A DNA stretch of 64,000 nt from Strongylocentrotus purpuratus (Eukaryota; Echinodermata; Echinoidea; Camarodonta; Strongylocentrotidae). Below, in pieces: positions 1 through 13,901 of the stretch (positions within the stretch are counted from its first letter, which is position 1; every line of letters starts with the position of its first letter). The stretch spans positions 25,994,423 through 26,058,422 of the forward strand of contig NW_022145597.1 of the NCBI RefSeq assembly GCF_000002235.5, in the 5' to 3' direction. Below the pieces are notes generated by a model. The model made no database searches. It saw only the letters and a list, made by a program, of their open reading frames with translations, and was not told the origin of the DNA. The position numbers and the translations under genes were made by a program.

Positions 1-3000
1 ATTGGTACTATCAAACGCTGGCAATATCAATCTTGTCTAATATGATTTCCGTCGAGGGATTACAAGTGCCCTGCTTGCAAATTTGGCAACCCAATGACCT
101 CATTTATTCTTTCCAATGTGAGCATTTCACCCAAATACGTATAATTACCAGATTAGACGGTTTAAACGAAATTGAAGTGTTTCTGAGCTTTCCCGCGATG
201 GCTCAGTCGGCCCTTTTAGGATACTACCAATCAATTTTAACCGACTAACGGGGTGGTATTGCGAATTACACGTTAATGAGGAGTTAACTCTTAAGCCAGG
301 CAGGTTCAGCTTTAGTTACCATTCGTTTACTACACCAAACATGCCGAATGGGACACGTTGAAAGCCCACCGCTAACTATACGGTCAGTCTACGATGCGAT
401 TTTGGAAGAATTTGCAAGGCATTTAATACGTACATTAAAACATGAACAAATCGCAAAGACAGATGATCTGAATAGTCAAAGGATTGTGAATTCTCAATAT
501 CAAGGGATTTTATTCTTCCTTGTAAGAGACAAAGCTAGATCGGTTCAGAATCGTAGTGACGTCAGACCAGTAGTGTAATTGTCTACGATTTGAAGCCAAT
601 TCGGCTTTTATCCTGACTAGAAGAGTTCAGTGCACTTAAAGCCCAGTTGTTAGTATTTTCATCATTATTTAGAAGCTACATCAAGCACAAAGATGAAGTT
701 TGCTAAGATTTATTATCAAATACAAACGCAATTTCTTCGAAAAATCGGATCGCTGGACGATCGTGTAGTGTGTGATATGATGCGGTAAAAACCGCCGCAT
801 CAAAACTGCCGCGGGTTATTTTTTTTATAACGTGTAAATGAACGGCAACTGCGCGCAACGAAGGCCTTGCGCATATCCACAGAGCTTTGTGTTGTAAGGT
901 GTGACGCGTATGACACTTGACGTTATTATAAAAACCATCGCAGTTTTGTTGCGTCACACGAGGCCTTATCCAGCCAAAGTCTTGGGAGATTAATGAAGAT
1001 TATAAAAAAGGAGACAACCATAGCCCCGATCTCTTTGCCATTATAGCGCGTCTCGATTGACAATTTCTCCTCTCCCCAGACTCTGAAAATGATGATTATT
1101 CTTCTCCTATGTAAGCATTCATGTTAGTTGATTTTGTAATCGTGTGATGATTTATTAGGAATCACAGGAACCAAGTAGTATTAATCATTTTAATATGTCA
1201 AAGGCAAGAAAAAGTCTGCGGACTTCACTTTTTAATTCTGAAGGCGTGAACATGGGGGAATTGCACCAAAGGGGACACTTATATTCTTTAATACTTCTTT
1301 TATTTCTGAAGTATATTCTAGGGAGCTTCAATGAAAAAGTGATTGAACAACCACACCATAATTACCTTTTTGTTGCCAGACTGCCCACCTCTTTATAATG
1401 TCATCATTTAACATTTATCTTAGTATCACCATGCAGCTTCATGGAATGATGCATGCCATCCAATGTCGCATTAATGGATTAAAGTGATGGGGGAAATTTG
1501 ACAAATTAGAAAGAGAGAAAAAATGATTGTCAAATTGGCCACGGAGCGTAGATAACACAGCCGGAGGTAAAAATGTCAGTCAAAACATGATTATTTTTTT
1601 TTACATTAGCTAGTGCCTGAACATGTCAAATGCAACTATTAATTCATAAATTACTGGGAGACATAGTTTGTTGTGTCATGAAATATTGTATTATTGCTTT
1701 GATACTTAATTACGCACATGGAAATCTACGGTAGATGTGTATGTACTCTGACAATATGAATGAATGATGGATGAGATTGAAATCGGGTCTCTCGTGAAAT
1801 ATTAATAATCAAAATTAGGGAAGTGTTTGGAGATGGGGAAACATTAGTTTTCCGTCTGACCGGTAACACTTTTCTATCTACTGAAAAGAAAAGAAGAAAA
1901 GAAGAAACAACAACAATAATATAATAATGATATTAATAATAATAACAATGATAATGATAACAATATTAACAATAATATTCATAATGTTGATAACAATATA
2001 TAAATACTAAGAACAATAACATTTATATAGCACTCTAATGTTTCTAAGAGCATAATTATAATTACCCCGGAATTAGCCGAGCGCCCCCGATAACAAACGA
2101 AGGAAAAAGACCGAAATCTCTCAAAACACATGGGAATTCCAAAGACTGTTGTATTTGTATGGATTTCATGTATCTTGAAATTACTGCATTAACAAATCAT
2201 ATTTACAACACTATCGCACAAACCGTTTCAAAAGCCAATGTCACGCGGCCTTTTCCACCATCAAATATTGAAATATTAGAACATTTCAGTAATCCAACTC
2301 TGATTTCTAGAAGAAATACAAGAGGGTATTCAATTTGCCCTCAATTTGATTTTTTTCGAGCCTTCTTACGGTTTCATAACATTTTGAATCTTAAAGTAAC
2401 AAGTAAGCATGGTAGTTGGCGGTACTTAGAAAAGGGAGTATATAGTTACGACGTTCATACAGAATATGAATAAAGGACTTCATTTTTCGGAATAAAGCAC
2501 TTTAAAAATGGGAAGAGAGTTATTGTATATCTCACAAGAGTGTTTCATCATCAAATACGAGATTACACAATGTAAGATGTTATGCCACCTACTTCAAAAC
2601 GCGTACACAACAAATTAGTATCATAAGTATCCATAGAGTGTGATTGTCGGGTTTTTCTTTTGTCCGGAAATAGAAAATCAAAGCCAGAAGTCCGTGCATG
2701 TTTTCCAGCACAATATGACAAATGTAAATTAGTCGTTTTGTTTCTTTTTATAATAATAGTGCTTTTTAAAAGAATAGAAAATGGCAATACTATATTTCAT
2801 TTGTGTCTATCTTCATGTCAGATAAGTAGATGTGCACTTTGTTTAATCGTGGCTCCCTTGTTAGACTGTCAAACATTCCAAATGTTAGGTCACCTTGCCC
2901 TTTAGTTGTATATTATTGTAAGTACTAGTCTGTTAATCACGTTGAAAAGGGTGATTGGTAGCCATCGTTTATCTGTTATTTATATCATCGACATCTCCTT

Positions 3001-3560
3001 TTAGTAGATGTCGATGATCTTTCCATTTTGCTGGTGGCCGCCATGTACTTGCAATATAATTTTACCTAACGATCGCACCCACCATTTATAGAATAGAACC
3101 TACCCTGCTCTAACCCATCGCATCATAACGCCATCGAAGCCGCAGGTTCACTGCACATTGGTGTAAAGCCGCTGGCGATGTTATTTACCCGCCATGCCGG
3201 TAATAGAAATCAAAATTCTCATTGTTTTCTCCAATCTTGAAGACGCATGCCTTGGCGATGATGGTGGTGACTTAAAGGTCAAGTCCCTTTCTTTAGATTC
3301 CCCCTTCCCTTATAATCATGAGGAGCGAGCAGCCTGCAGGAAAGAAAATGAAAAATGAATGACGTCATATTCAATCGGTGTCATGTAGTAGAGGTTAATT
3401 GAAGTCAGGTTAAGCTACGTTAATTTAATTCAGCGGTTAATTGCCTGATTACATAAAGCTAACAATAGCCTAGCAACGAGTTTTTTTGTCGACGCTTTAC
3501 TTAGCGGATAATGGACCGATTAATTAAAACTAACATAGGCCTGGCAATTGTTTTTTCTCG
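1..3560. other. Left flank, no recognised gene
   Basis: AT-rich DNA. It contains an AAT/ATAAT simple repeat around 1885-2010. Reading frames up to 104 codons (for example 2159-2473) have no family motif or signal peptide and look like chance. Confidence 0.6.
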
Positions 3561-3589
3561 TCTTCCGCTTTCATCTTGGCGTGATGAGT

Positions 3590-3712
3590 ACCTTATGTAA
3601 ACAGTTTCTGTCGGCGTGGGAAGAGTAGTGATTTATTGTTTTTAATAGTTTCGATGTTTATAACGCCCACACCTTTAATGGCACAAGTGAGTCGAAGGTG
3701 GGGGGGGGGGGG
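3590..3712. repeat. Dispersed repeat copy 1, ending in a poly-G run
   Basis: Shares ATGTAAACRGTT..., a middle part and AACGCYCAC..CTTTTARTGGCAYAAGTGAGT-like sequence (with changes) with 7938-8050. It ends in a run of 13 G. Confidence 0.5.
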
Positions 3713-5220
3713 CAGATAGCACGATTACCTAAGCTTACAAACACACAACCGCTAGTTCTATGGGTTCGGCTTATTCATATTCATACAGGTATAATTGCTG
3801 AGTATTTAAAGAGACTGTTCATGTCTTTCCAGGAACGCTTATTGTTCAACCCACATCAATAAGGAACTGATTACTGGTACTTCCAATGATATCTAATTAA
3901 TCCTCTTATAATTGATCCAAGCATAGACCTACTACGTAGGTCCATGATTCAAGTAACTAAAGCAAAAAGTGACGTGTAACTTATGCACAAAAAACATCAA
4001 CAATGGCCTTCGTTACCTAACGGGTCATAATATCTGGTGCGAAGTACGTATTAAAGGCCAGCTGGAAGTAGTGTATTACATATAAACAATAATATTTGAA
4101 TCTTGAATCTTGAATCTAGAAATGAACCTAATCTATCAAACACTTGAAAAGTACGACACATACTTAACCAGGCAGAGCTGGTAATTATGCACTGACGCCA
4201 GCACGAGACAAATCATGCTAATGGGATTAGGGAAAACCCCGTATGGACGCAATCTTTGAAAAGGAGTTCTCATATAAAGTTTCAATGTCATCCTGTGATT
4301 GTGTATTTCTAGGATTCAGGGAAGCATAGGAAAATAGTAAGCTTTCAACAATCACTTGTTGCTTTAATATTGTGTAATTCAAAAACACCTGTGGGTGTAA
4401 AGTATAGAGCTTAATAAAAGTGACTCATGGAGCATGATCACAAACACTTTCGAGAATCCACCCGAGAGAAGTTCATTTAAGCCTTGTTCATTACCTTCGA
4501 AATATACAGACATTACAATGACGTATTACGTAATCTGAACATGATTTGTAATTATGGGATATAAAATAGGATATGAAAATTGCCACTGAGCTTATTTCTA
4601 TGAATCAGAAGTCTTTGCAATCGTCCTCAAATTTATTTTTTACATGCGGGTACCGAGAAATATCTCGCTTAATATGTTTCTCACGGCTTTAATCATTATT
4701 TGACTTAATAACACCCCTAAAATTCTGTTTGCCAAGGCTATCTTAGGCTGCGATTTCGATTATTTAAAAAAAATCCACATGCAAAAAAAAAAAAAAATAA
4801 ATAAAAAATGTCATCATATTTACCAAATCTATTAGCCTGATTACCACATATCTGCAAAAGATGACTATGAGTTTCTCATTTAATATGTTTGTTACTTTGA
4901 TACAGATACCTATGAACTCGGACTAAAGACGTCCTCTATCACGCCTACATGGCACTCAATTAAATAGTTTACAAATGCTACTACGAAGCCATTTCTAGGT
5001 ATAGGACTTATACACCGATGGGTTTATATAAGTGGTTTTATGATAAGTGGTTCACAGCCCTCACGATTTCTAAAGCAAACCTTGCTCGTTCATTTGGAAA
5101 TGGAATACTAATTGGAAACATCTGAATGATCGTCAGGAGGTAACAATTGTTTTCAGTTCTCTGAATTTCATTGATCGTATTACCTACAGGAACGAATAGC
5201 ATCGCCATTGTAGCATCGGA

Positions 5221-5541
5221 ATAAGGGAGTTTACAGATAGCACATGGTACAAATGACCCAAAATATCCACAGATCTTTTACACATGGAGAAGTTCCACTT
5301 TGAGCATCTTAGAATAATAACTGCCAAAGTCCTAGATGTGCTTCATGAATACCTTTTGTTTGACCTCTTGAAAAGAATACTTCCACCTGCGTATCAACGA
5401 ATGTACCGTTGGTGCATAAATGAATAATGTTACATAACTTTCATGAGCGCATATCCAGTATTCATCTCTGTGAGTTTTTCCATTTTGGTACAAATGACCT
5501 TTATCTGCTCATGCGCAGATTGTATCTGTAAACTCCCTTAT
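5221..5541. mobile_element. Short inverted-repeat element (321 bp)
   Basis: Perfect 19-base terminal inverted repeats, ATAAGGGAGTTTACAGATA at 5221 and its reverse complement ending at 5541. No coding capacity. No clear target duplication, so the superfamily cannot be assigned. Confidence 0.7.
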
Positions 5542-7344
5542 CGTCATGGAATGCCAATCGCACCGTGAATTGATTGTTCATACATGCATCAAACTAGGGT
5601 CTGAGTTTTGTATTTGTTTTCATAATCTTCATGTAACAGAAGAAATTAAAATATGAATGACTGCACCACTGATAAATAAGAGATTATAAATAAATATTAC
5701 CCCCGCCAAACGTGCTCATCAATGCTCAGTATTTAATGGATCCGAAATCTACTCTTTTCTATCTTTATCAATGCATGCTTTTATAAAAAAAAAAACATTG
5801 TTTCCTGTATCTATATATACAGTATATGGATTTTAATGAAGGAGAACAATTATACATACATTATTTAATAAATGGCATATGTCATGAGTTCTTTGAATGT
5901 GTTATAAGGGTAATTTCGATACTTTTCATCAAGTATTTCACTTAATTATCGATAATATTAATATGCATGTATTTAATACATTTCATGACACACACCATAA
6001 ACAAAGTGCATCATATTGACATTGACATTGACTAGATCACCAACAAGCGTTAATACAAGATGCATAGCATACGACGCCATGTTTTAATAGTCTTCTCTTT
6101 TAAATGCATTCAGCATATCTCTATATCTGTGTCACAACGTTTGGCTTTTAACGTTTTACTCTTTCAATGCGGAGTGAAAAAACATGGCAATTGTTAATTT
6201 AGGCCGTTTGAAGAAAAAAGAAAGAATATGGCCTCTCGGAATGGATGAGAAGTGCACATGGTGAAATATAGCCTAGTATTACCATATGGCGATTACCTTT
6301 TGTATCTGTTTATCTCCAGACCATTTTTAAGCTTAATGGAAGGATCATAACACCCACCCAAACTCTGTTGAGTCCAGGTGATGTCTTAAGCTTGATGGAT
6401 GCCGAGTTGAGACTGCGCAATGACGCTAGAAAAATGCTTCCTACTGTCCTTCTCTGCGCAGTTCACCCCCTCTTCAATACGTAAACACCGCCTACCATTG
6501 GATAGCGCCATAGTCATACGGAAGCAAGGCGATGCTGTGAAGTTGAACTAACACGCACACTATATCAGCAGCACACGCGCAGCAACACGCACAGCGCACA
6601 CTTTTTTGGCCCGCCTCCTGAAGCATTAAATGCTTGTGTTTTTACTCTTACCTTTCATTGTGAGGGAAAGAGACTGGCAGAAAGCTTTAAGGAAACGGAG
6701 TGATAGTTACCATATATTCAACTTAATGACAGTCTATCGGTAGGATTTTTACGTGGTGGACTTCATCCACATATCATTTGCTTCTATCCATTTTCTATTT
6801 TCGTTCTTGTTTGAGCTCGTAAAATCGGAGAGAATGTATTGGCAGTCATCAAATCATTGTAGTGTGAGAAGGGTTCGTACTAAGTCGTCTTCCGCGTGTT
6901 GTTTTAGAGTCTCACCCCTGTATTATTCTTCAAATATTCTGGTAAATATTATATTTCATTCAGCCACCGAATATGCATTTATGTAATTTTTTCTTTTACT
7001 GTGAGGATATAAATTTCTGTATTATTTTGTTTGGTATAGAACAATTTCTTTGCTTGATTTATAAATGTTTTTTTGATAGGACACCTTTGCGAACAATACT
7101 TATTTCTTTCCTGTTTACATTTTAGACTTATCTTTGAGATCAATGCGAATGTAATTTTGTGAATTAATTTAAGACAGGGTTTCAGAACTTTTCTGCTTTT
7201 GTTTACCCTTCCGACATTTTCTAACGAAGAGAAGATTTATCATTCATGTTTTGATTTGTGTTGTACGTTTTTTTAAATAGATAATTGCTATTTCAGCGCG
7301 GTACATTTTATAAACATACATGAATTTATGATAAGATTCTCGTG

Positions 7345-7387
7345 TCTTTCTTTCTCTCTCTCTCTCTCTCTTTCTCTTTCACTCTCT
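7345..7387. repeat. (CT)n microsatellite
   Basis: CTTTCTTTCTCTCTCTCT type tract. Confidence 0.9.
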
Positions 7388-7937
7388 ACTCATGTTCAAA
7401 TTTACCAAGGATACCAATTATTTGTCTCATGTAATCTCTTAACGTTATTGATGTTTTTCTGTCAACTTTTATGCCTCTCATCAGTTTGTTCATCCGTTTA
7501 AAAATAACCGTTTCACAAAGACATCAGTTAGTAGTTATTCCATTGTTATACGTATACCATTTATTTAACTGTGATATATTTTCGTTTTCATTTGATACTC
7601 CATGTTTATTTGCTTTACAGTCATATGATCTTAAAAATATCATATCATTGATGAGCAGAAATTTTTACATTTTTTACGATTTGTACATAGCATATATTTT
7701 GCAAGGAAATACCATGTTCCGAAAAGCTCCGTCTGTTTTGAGTTTAATTAAATGTCGTCAATCTGTGAATGGAAATGTTACTCGTCTTGACACCGAGGAT
7801 TATCAAACATTGCGATGTTATCCTAACAACTTGTTATTAATGTTTTAGAAGCCTTACAATTCCTTTTAAAGTCACGATTACCAAATTTATTTTCTTGAAC
7901 AGCTTCTTGTTTGGCTTCTGCTTATTTAAACCATCTC

Positions 7938-8050
7938 ATGTAAACGGTTCTGTTGTCAGTTTGTCAGTTTTTGTGGGAGGAATTGCGACACATTTTTATG
8001 GTTTTGATATGTCAATAACGCTCACCCTTTTAGTGGCATAAGTGAGTGGG
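7938..8050. repeat. Dispersed repeat copy 2
   Basis: Direct-orientation relative of 3590-3693. The best-matching block is AACGCTCACCC...GGCATAAGTGAGT at about 8016-8046. It lies just upstream of the SALMFamide signal-peptide exon. Confidence 0.5.
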
Positions 8051-8329
8051 AGTATTTAAATGGATAATGAGCTTGCCAAAAATCCTTTGCTCAAAGCATG
8101 AGGGCTCAAAAGATTGTATTATCGCCCACTCCCGTACCGAGCATAAAGACCATGTCGTCTGGTCTTGTCTTTCGTCTGAGCGACGCTGTTTAATCAAACT
8201 AATAAGATTTCAGCTTCCTTCCTCCCCAAAATTGTATGATCTAATTCTCGCTCCATGTCCTATCTATGTTTTCCACCAATTTCGCTCCAGTAATGACCCT
8301 TTATTTCCTCGATTTCTCCCTCATTGCAG

Positions 8330-8488
8330 ATGCTTTTTACGATGAGAGTGCTGGTGGCGCTGGCGCTATGTCTCTGTTTCATCGCTCCGTCACCGGTTCT
8401 GTCTTTCACCATGCCCGAGGAAAAATTCGTCGAGAATAAAATGGCAGATGTCGGAGAAGAGGGCACAGGGCAAAACAACATTAACTCG
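8330..8488 (+). CDS. SALMFamide precursor coding exon 1 (signal peptide)
   Basis: Fifty-three codons, starting MLFTMRVLVALALCLCF and ending GTGQNNINS. A long hydrophobic stretch ending near PSPVLS gives a secretory signal, with cleavage likely just after it. The acceptor before the ATG has a pyrimidine-rich tract (TTTATTTCCTCGATTTCTCC); the donor is TCG|GTAAGG. Exon length 159 is divisible by three, so it joins the next exon in phase 0. Confidence 0.9.
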
Positions 8489-10324
8489 GTAAGGTTTCGC
8501 CCACACTCCATTCCTAGGCATTTTTTGGCTGCTTAAACTTAAAGTACAAATTACAAAATCTTTCCATCAGCCTTTTTCCATGATGCTTCTTGTGTCCTTT
8601 CTTGTTTATTAATTTTCTTGTTCTTATTTTCTTATGATCGCGATTTACGACAAACCTATGTTCTTTGTTTTAAATTATTTTGTCTTATGTTATACCTACC
8701 CGTCGAATTTGCGTGATATTGCCGGCCACTAAAATTCTTTACATCACTTGCTTTTACATGAAGTACATTATCGTCTTTCAAACGTTTTAATTGAGTCGAA
8801 CATTCAAGACTTTATCGCGAGCAGGTTCCTCAACTATGAATAATTATCTAACTTCAAATTCTTAAACGATTGACTTCAATCGATTGTGAGATGAATCTTC
8901 CTATTGGCTACAAGAATATATACCAGTGCTCCTTTAAAGTGCAGGAAACTGCTTGAAGATTATCTTCGCAGAAATGAGAAGGATTTTTCAGATATTACCC
9001 CAAATATTTCAGAGGTTCATTTTGGAGGCGCAGCCCTGGAGTATTCTGAAAGCACCTGGTGGGTGGAACGGAGGAGAGATTTTATAATAAAGATATTCAT
9101 GATCAAGTGTGTGGTTCGCCGCCGATGTAGGCATTAAGAACATCCTTAAGAACACACTACAAAAACAAAACCCATTGCACAGATCTTCGAGAAACAAACT
9201 AAAAGGCTATTTCAATAGCCTATTGTAATGTCTTTAAAAAAGTATAAAAAGCGTTGCAGATTTTGACCAACGTTACTGAAAATGCCTCAGGATTTTTTTC
9301 CCTCTGGAAGTCTTTGCGACCCTGTTAAAAGGAAAATCATTTGCATACGGTACTTGAAGTGAATTTCCCAAATACACATTGAATCTACAAAATTACAATA
9401 ATGGAAAGATTTAGTCCTGGCACCGCTTGATAATCTGAATGAGTGATGTTTTCCCGCCAAAGGGTAAGACACAATTAATGTAGAAATCTCTGAGCCTAAT
9501 AGAACTGATTGTCTTCAACCATGGAGCAAGGTCTCAAATTGGTAAACCAAATTAGCCAGGTGACAAAATATAAATTAAAGGTAATGCATCTTTAATAGAA
9601 AGCCCTTGAGCTTTATCTCATCTAGTTTGATTTATCATTCAACGTGCTCACTATGTGTTCTTTTTTCATGTCTTTTGTGCAGATAGCAAAATCGTTGATT
9701 CGAGAAGTATTCGGGGCAGCGGAAGAGCGAGAAATGGAGGCCGAAAACGAGGCTGAGGATGAAGCCGAGCTGAGTCTATCGAAACGTACGACTGGGTCCA
9801 CTAGACCACAAAGAGAGATACGAGCACGAGCACAGTACGCCGCAAGGCGACCCCCAGTTACAACCCGCTCTAAATTCACTTTCGGCAAGAGGTCTTCACC
9901 CACGCCAGTGATCTCAAGACCTTTGGCCGAACAATTACTTGAAGAGCTTCAACGAAACGCAGAGATGTCAGATGATTGGAGGGAAAGTGACAAGCTGGCG
10001 CTATTAAACGATGCCGCCCTCTATGACAGCCTCGTCGATAGTCACCAAGTGCAGAAGGACGCCTACTCGGCGTTTTCGTTCGGAAAACGAGGAATGTCGG
10101 CGTTTTCATTCGGCAAAAGAGCCCAGCCCAGTTTTGCGTTCGGAAAGCGAGGTCTGATGCCGAGTTTTGCGTTCGGTAAGAGGCCACATGGCGGTTCAGC
10201 ATTCGTATTTGGACGTCGAGATTGGGCGCCGAGGGAACAGGACTTTGCCAATGCAGCCGAAGAGTCAGGTCCATACAAGCGGGGAGATCTAGCCTTTGCA
10301 TTTGGAAAACGAGAAGATCAATAA
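8330..10324 (+). CDS. F-type SALMFamide neuropeptide precursor (whole gene, 2 coding exons)
   Basis: Join 8330-8488 and 9683-10324 gives a 266-residue secreted prepropeptide. Residues about 1-28 form a hydrophobic signal peptide; 60-88 is very acidic (EMEAENEAEDEAEL). Dibasic KR/RR sites then release seven peptides whose C-terminal Gly becomes an amide: PPVTTRSKFTF (110-120), DAYSAFSF (179-186, preceded by a single Lys), GMSAFSF (190-196), AQPSFAF (200-206), GLMPSFAF (210-217), PHGGSAFVF (221-229, followed by GRR) and GDLAFAF (254-260). A non-amidated 19-mer, residues 233-251, sits between the last two. SALMFamides are known echinoderm peptides that relax muscle; this would act as a hormone or transmitter released from neurons. 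The peptide set matches my memory of the S. purpuratus F-type precursor. Phase-0 intron with GT-AG ends. The ATG directly follows a strong acceptor (TTGCAG), so an upstream 5' UTR exon must exist; I could not place it. An in-frame ATG at 8342 is an alternative start. Confidence 0.95.
8489..9682 (+). other. SALMFamide intron (1194 bp)
   Basis: GT-AG, phase 0. Apart from a short palindrome near 9201-9221 I see no element inside it. Short reading frames here are not supported by any motif. Confidence 0.85.
9683..10324 (+). CDS. SALMFamide precursor coding exon 2 (all neuropeptides)
   Basis: Acceptor TTTTGTGCAG|ATAGCAAAATCG, then 213 codons and TAA. This exon carries the acidic propeptide and every bioactive peptide. 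The five copies between 10058 and 10229 are separated only by GKR or GRR, so the exon probably grew by internal duplication. A spacer of about 55 residues separates PPVTTRSKFTF from the main cluster. The seventh peptide stands apart, after the 19-residue non-amidated spacer. Confidence 0.95.
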   Translation: MAKSLIREVFGAAEEREMEAENEAEDEAELSLSKRTTGSTRPQREIRARAQYAARRPPVTTRSKFTFGKRSSPTPVISRPLAEQLLEELQRNAEMSDDWRESDKLALLNDAALYDSLVDSHQVQKDAYSAFSFGKRGMSAFSFGKRAQPSFAFGKRGLMPSFAFGKRPHGGSAFVFGRRDWAPREQDFANAAEESGPYKRGDLAFAFGKREDQ

Positions 10325-10325
10325 A
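10320..10325 (+). terminator. AATAAA overlapping the SALMFamide stop codon
   Basis: The hexamer AATAAA shares bases with the TAA stop at 10322-10324. If it were the active signal the 3' UTR would be only tens of bases, so the second copy at 10370 is the more usual candidate. Confidence 0.35.
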
Positions 10326-10369
10326 ATGCAGTCCTTAAAAAAAAAACTCGAATTCTATCAGAAAAAATT

Positions 10370-10375
10370 AATAAA
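10370..10375 (+). terminator. Candidate polyadenylation signal, SALMFamide gene
   Basis: AATAAA 46 bases after the stop codon, in an A-rich stretch (AAAAAATTAATAAAATAG). Position suits a short 3' UTR; no transcript evidence is available here. Confidence 0.5.
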
Positions 10376-12180
10376 ATAGCGCCGATGTTTGTACTGAATG
10401 TGATCAGCATGCTTTCTTCTCAATTCTTGCTTAGGATCAAAAGAATTCTCTCTTTGGTGAGAGGACTATGATAATAATGATTACTCCAACGGGTCCAATC
10501 TAAATATGAAGTTTGAACTGTAACTCATTAACTGCGAGTCAAACACTTTCACCATCCCTGCGTTTAAGCAAATTATGAAACCATTATTTGTCATTAATGA
10601 CGTAAGGGCGTGAACGTTTTCAATATAATATCTGTTCAAAACCCAAAAATTGGTGAAATAAAATAATTAGCAGACAGTAACACCCGCAATCGATTTGTAT
10701 TTGCTTCAGCTCATCGTTATAAACAATTGTTGAGATTTTCTAAACGGCAGTCTTCAGCAAACTTTCTACAATTTTTCTCTCTTGTGTAATGATAAACTAA
10801 CAGGTTATGAAAACTCATGCCCTTTTTTGTTATGATCTACTTTACGAATGGATAAATCTAAAATAGAAGTAAAGTCACTTTTAATCTCAATGTTCATGAT
10901 TTACCATGACAAAAAAGGATTGTGATGCCCTGGATTCAAGTTTCTAATAAGACAACCTAATGCCCATTCTTTCGCTTTGTAATAAGAACCTCTCAGAAGC
11001 TCATAAGAATCAAGGAGCTCCTTGTGAAATAATAATTCCATCTTCGGTATTCGTGAGTTCACATCTCTCCTACCTCTTATCCGTGAAATAATTGTCTGGT
11101 TACCAATTACTCCAAGAATTGAAGATGTACTTGATTGGAGATTTTCAATGTTATTAAGCAAATACCGCAGGCGCTTTTAGGTATAAAAAGTAACAGTGAC
11201 ATGATTCTCAATTGAACTCTTAAAGTCGGGAAAGAAATGCTAACACTTCTTATAAGTTCATTAGGTGCTCAAAACATGCAAAGCATGATACTTTCAGAAG
11301 AATTGTAAAGACTGATGTTCATAATAATATTAAACAGAATTTAACGCATCGTATTAAATTGAAGGGTAGTTTGCATTAAGAATAGAAAGAACATGACATC
11401 GTTACCTTTTACATGATACCAAGAAAGAACTAACCATTCATAACACTACAACCAGTCTTCAACAAATACATATATATTAACGCGGGGGATGTAAATCCGA
11501 TTACAACATTGATATGTCTAATTTTAAGGAACAAATACTGAGCAAGATTCATGTGCAATATTTTGTTTTTGAAGATCAGAAATGTTTGGCGAATAAGTCT
11601 TATCCAGGAGATAAATGAAAGTTATGAATGATCGTCATTGAAAAGTATGGAATATTTTTGTAGCGTTGCGGAGGAGGGCGTTATATTCCTCACGTCACTG
11701 TTAATAGGTACTGAAGATACTAAATTCGTATAAACCCTATTTTCTTTCAGTCGTAGTACACTGTTCATTAAAATAACAGATAAAGACATTTTTATTTCGC
11801 CATAGATTGTTTGAAGGAGTACGATTTTTTAAATTAGCTCGTGATTCGTCCGTTTATGATATCATATTGCTTGTAAATAAGAAGGAAATCATTCTAGCAT
11901 TCATATGACTGAGCATAGGAACACAGCCGAAATATGTACATTTGATTCTAATTTGGTGGAACAGTCATTCACTTGCAGTGTTTAACGACTTTTTTTTTCC
12001 TCTCTGAAAAATTACATTGTTTTAAATTGTGTTATACTGTGTCGAAAACCTCCTATAAATAGAAAAGAAATATGAAAAATAAATTGTGTCATGAATCAAC
12101 TTATTTCAATTTTAAGACTTACAATTGTAATGTGAGTAAAGTTGGTGTATGTGAGGAGTATAGTGTGATCTTATCAAGAG
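10376..12180. other. Intergenic, nothing recognised
   Basis: Single-copy-looking AT-rich DNA downstream of the neuropeptide gene, with no motif-bearing reading frame. Confidence 0.6.
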
Positions 12181-12235
12181 ATGAAGACGTTGATGAGGCA
12201 CTTCTTTAATTATTGTTGTCTATTAAGATCTGCAG

Positions 12236-13153
<918 letters not shown>

Positions 13154-13342
13154 ATGAAGGCATTTTATGTAGTATGACGTGCTGGAGACACCCCCACACC
13201 ACATCAGCAGTATGAATCAAAATTTCCATTATTCTATTCAAACAGTTTTATAATATGTGACCAGCAAAATAGAAGCGTTGCTTTATATCTTCACAATTCA
13301 CGTCTAAACAAAAATGTACCTGTTTTCTGAAAACTTCGGAGG

Positions 13343-13360
13343 GAGGGGGGGGGGGGGGGA
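13343..13360. repeat. Poly-G run
   Basis: GGAGGGAGGGGGGGGGGGGG type tract, one of about twenty mononucleotide G or C runs of roughly 10 or more in the window. Confidence 0.9.
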
Positions 13361-13901
13361 GTTTATTTAAAAGTTTTTGTAATTCTCAAAGTCCACAATA
13401 ATTATTGACCCGGTCATTTTGTCAGTTTATAGTGAAGTGATTTCTGTACTGGGAAAGAAATACAATTCTGAAACCAACTTTATGTTCATTTTTAAAGTTA
13501 TTAATGTTTTCCTTTTTGGGATGAGCCTATATCTTACCATTGACAGTCAGTTTGTATCACGTTTGGTATGGTATTGGAACGTGACCCGGGGTTGTATTCT
13601 GAAAAAGAAGTTAAATTTCATAACTGTAAAACTATGTTTATTGTCATAACAAATCCCTAAATAGATCCAGAAGATTTGGAATAAATAATTTTATGTAAGT
13701 ACGAAGAAAACTTCCGACATTCTGACATTTATTGTTGTCATGTTTTTGATCCTACGAAGCCTTAACATTGTCCCTGAATGTATTTTTCCCATTTATTTTG
13801 GTAAATACTAGAAACTACACTGAAAACAGTTTTAAACTACTGAAGGTGGCTCGCATTTAAAGTATGTTTTGACATTATTACCATATTTTTCTCTTTCTTA
13901 A

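Larger units (their letters stand above)
5542..8329. other. Upstream region of the SALMFamide gene
   Basis: Must contain the promoter and 5' UTR exon, but I could not fix a start site. The stretch 6400-6620 is richer in CpG, with an inverted CCAAT (CCATTGG) near 6498 and GC-rich CAGCACACGCGCAGC motifs. A CT microsatellite lies at 7345-7387. Confidence 0.3.

Noticed and set aside
2159..2473. 104-codon plus-strand frame
   Set aside because: No signal peptide, domain motif or splice context; length is within chance for AT-rich DNA.
7471..7848. 125-codon frame upstream of the SALMFamide gene
   Set aside because: No family motif and a chance-like composition rich in I, L, F and S.
8324..8329. 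Upstream start (TTG) for the SALMFamide precursor
   Set aside because: TTGCAG is the splice acceptor just before the ATG at 8330, not coding sequence.
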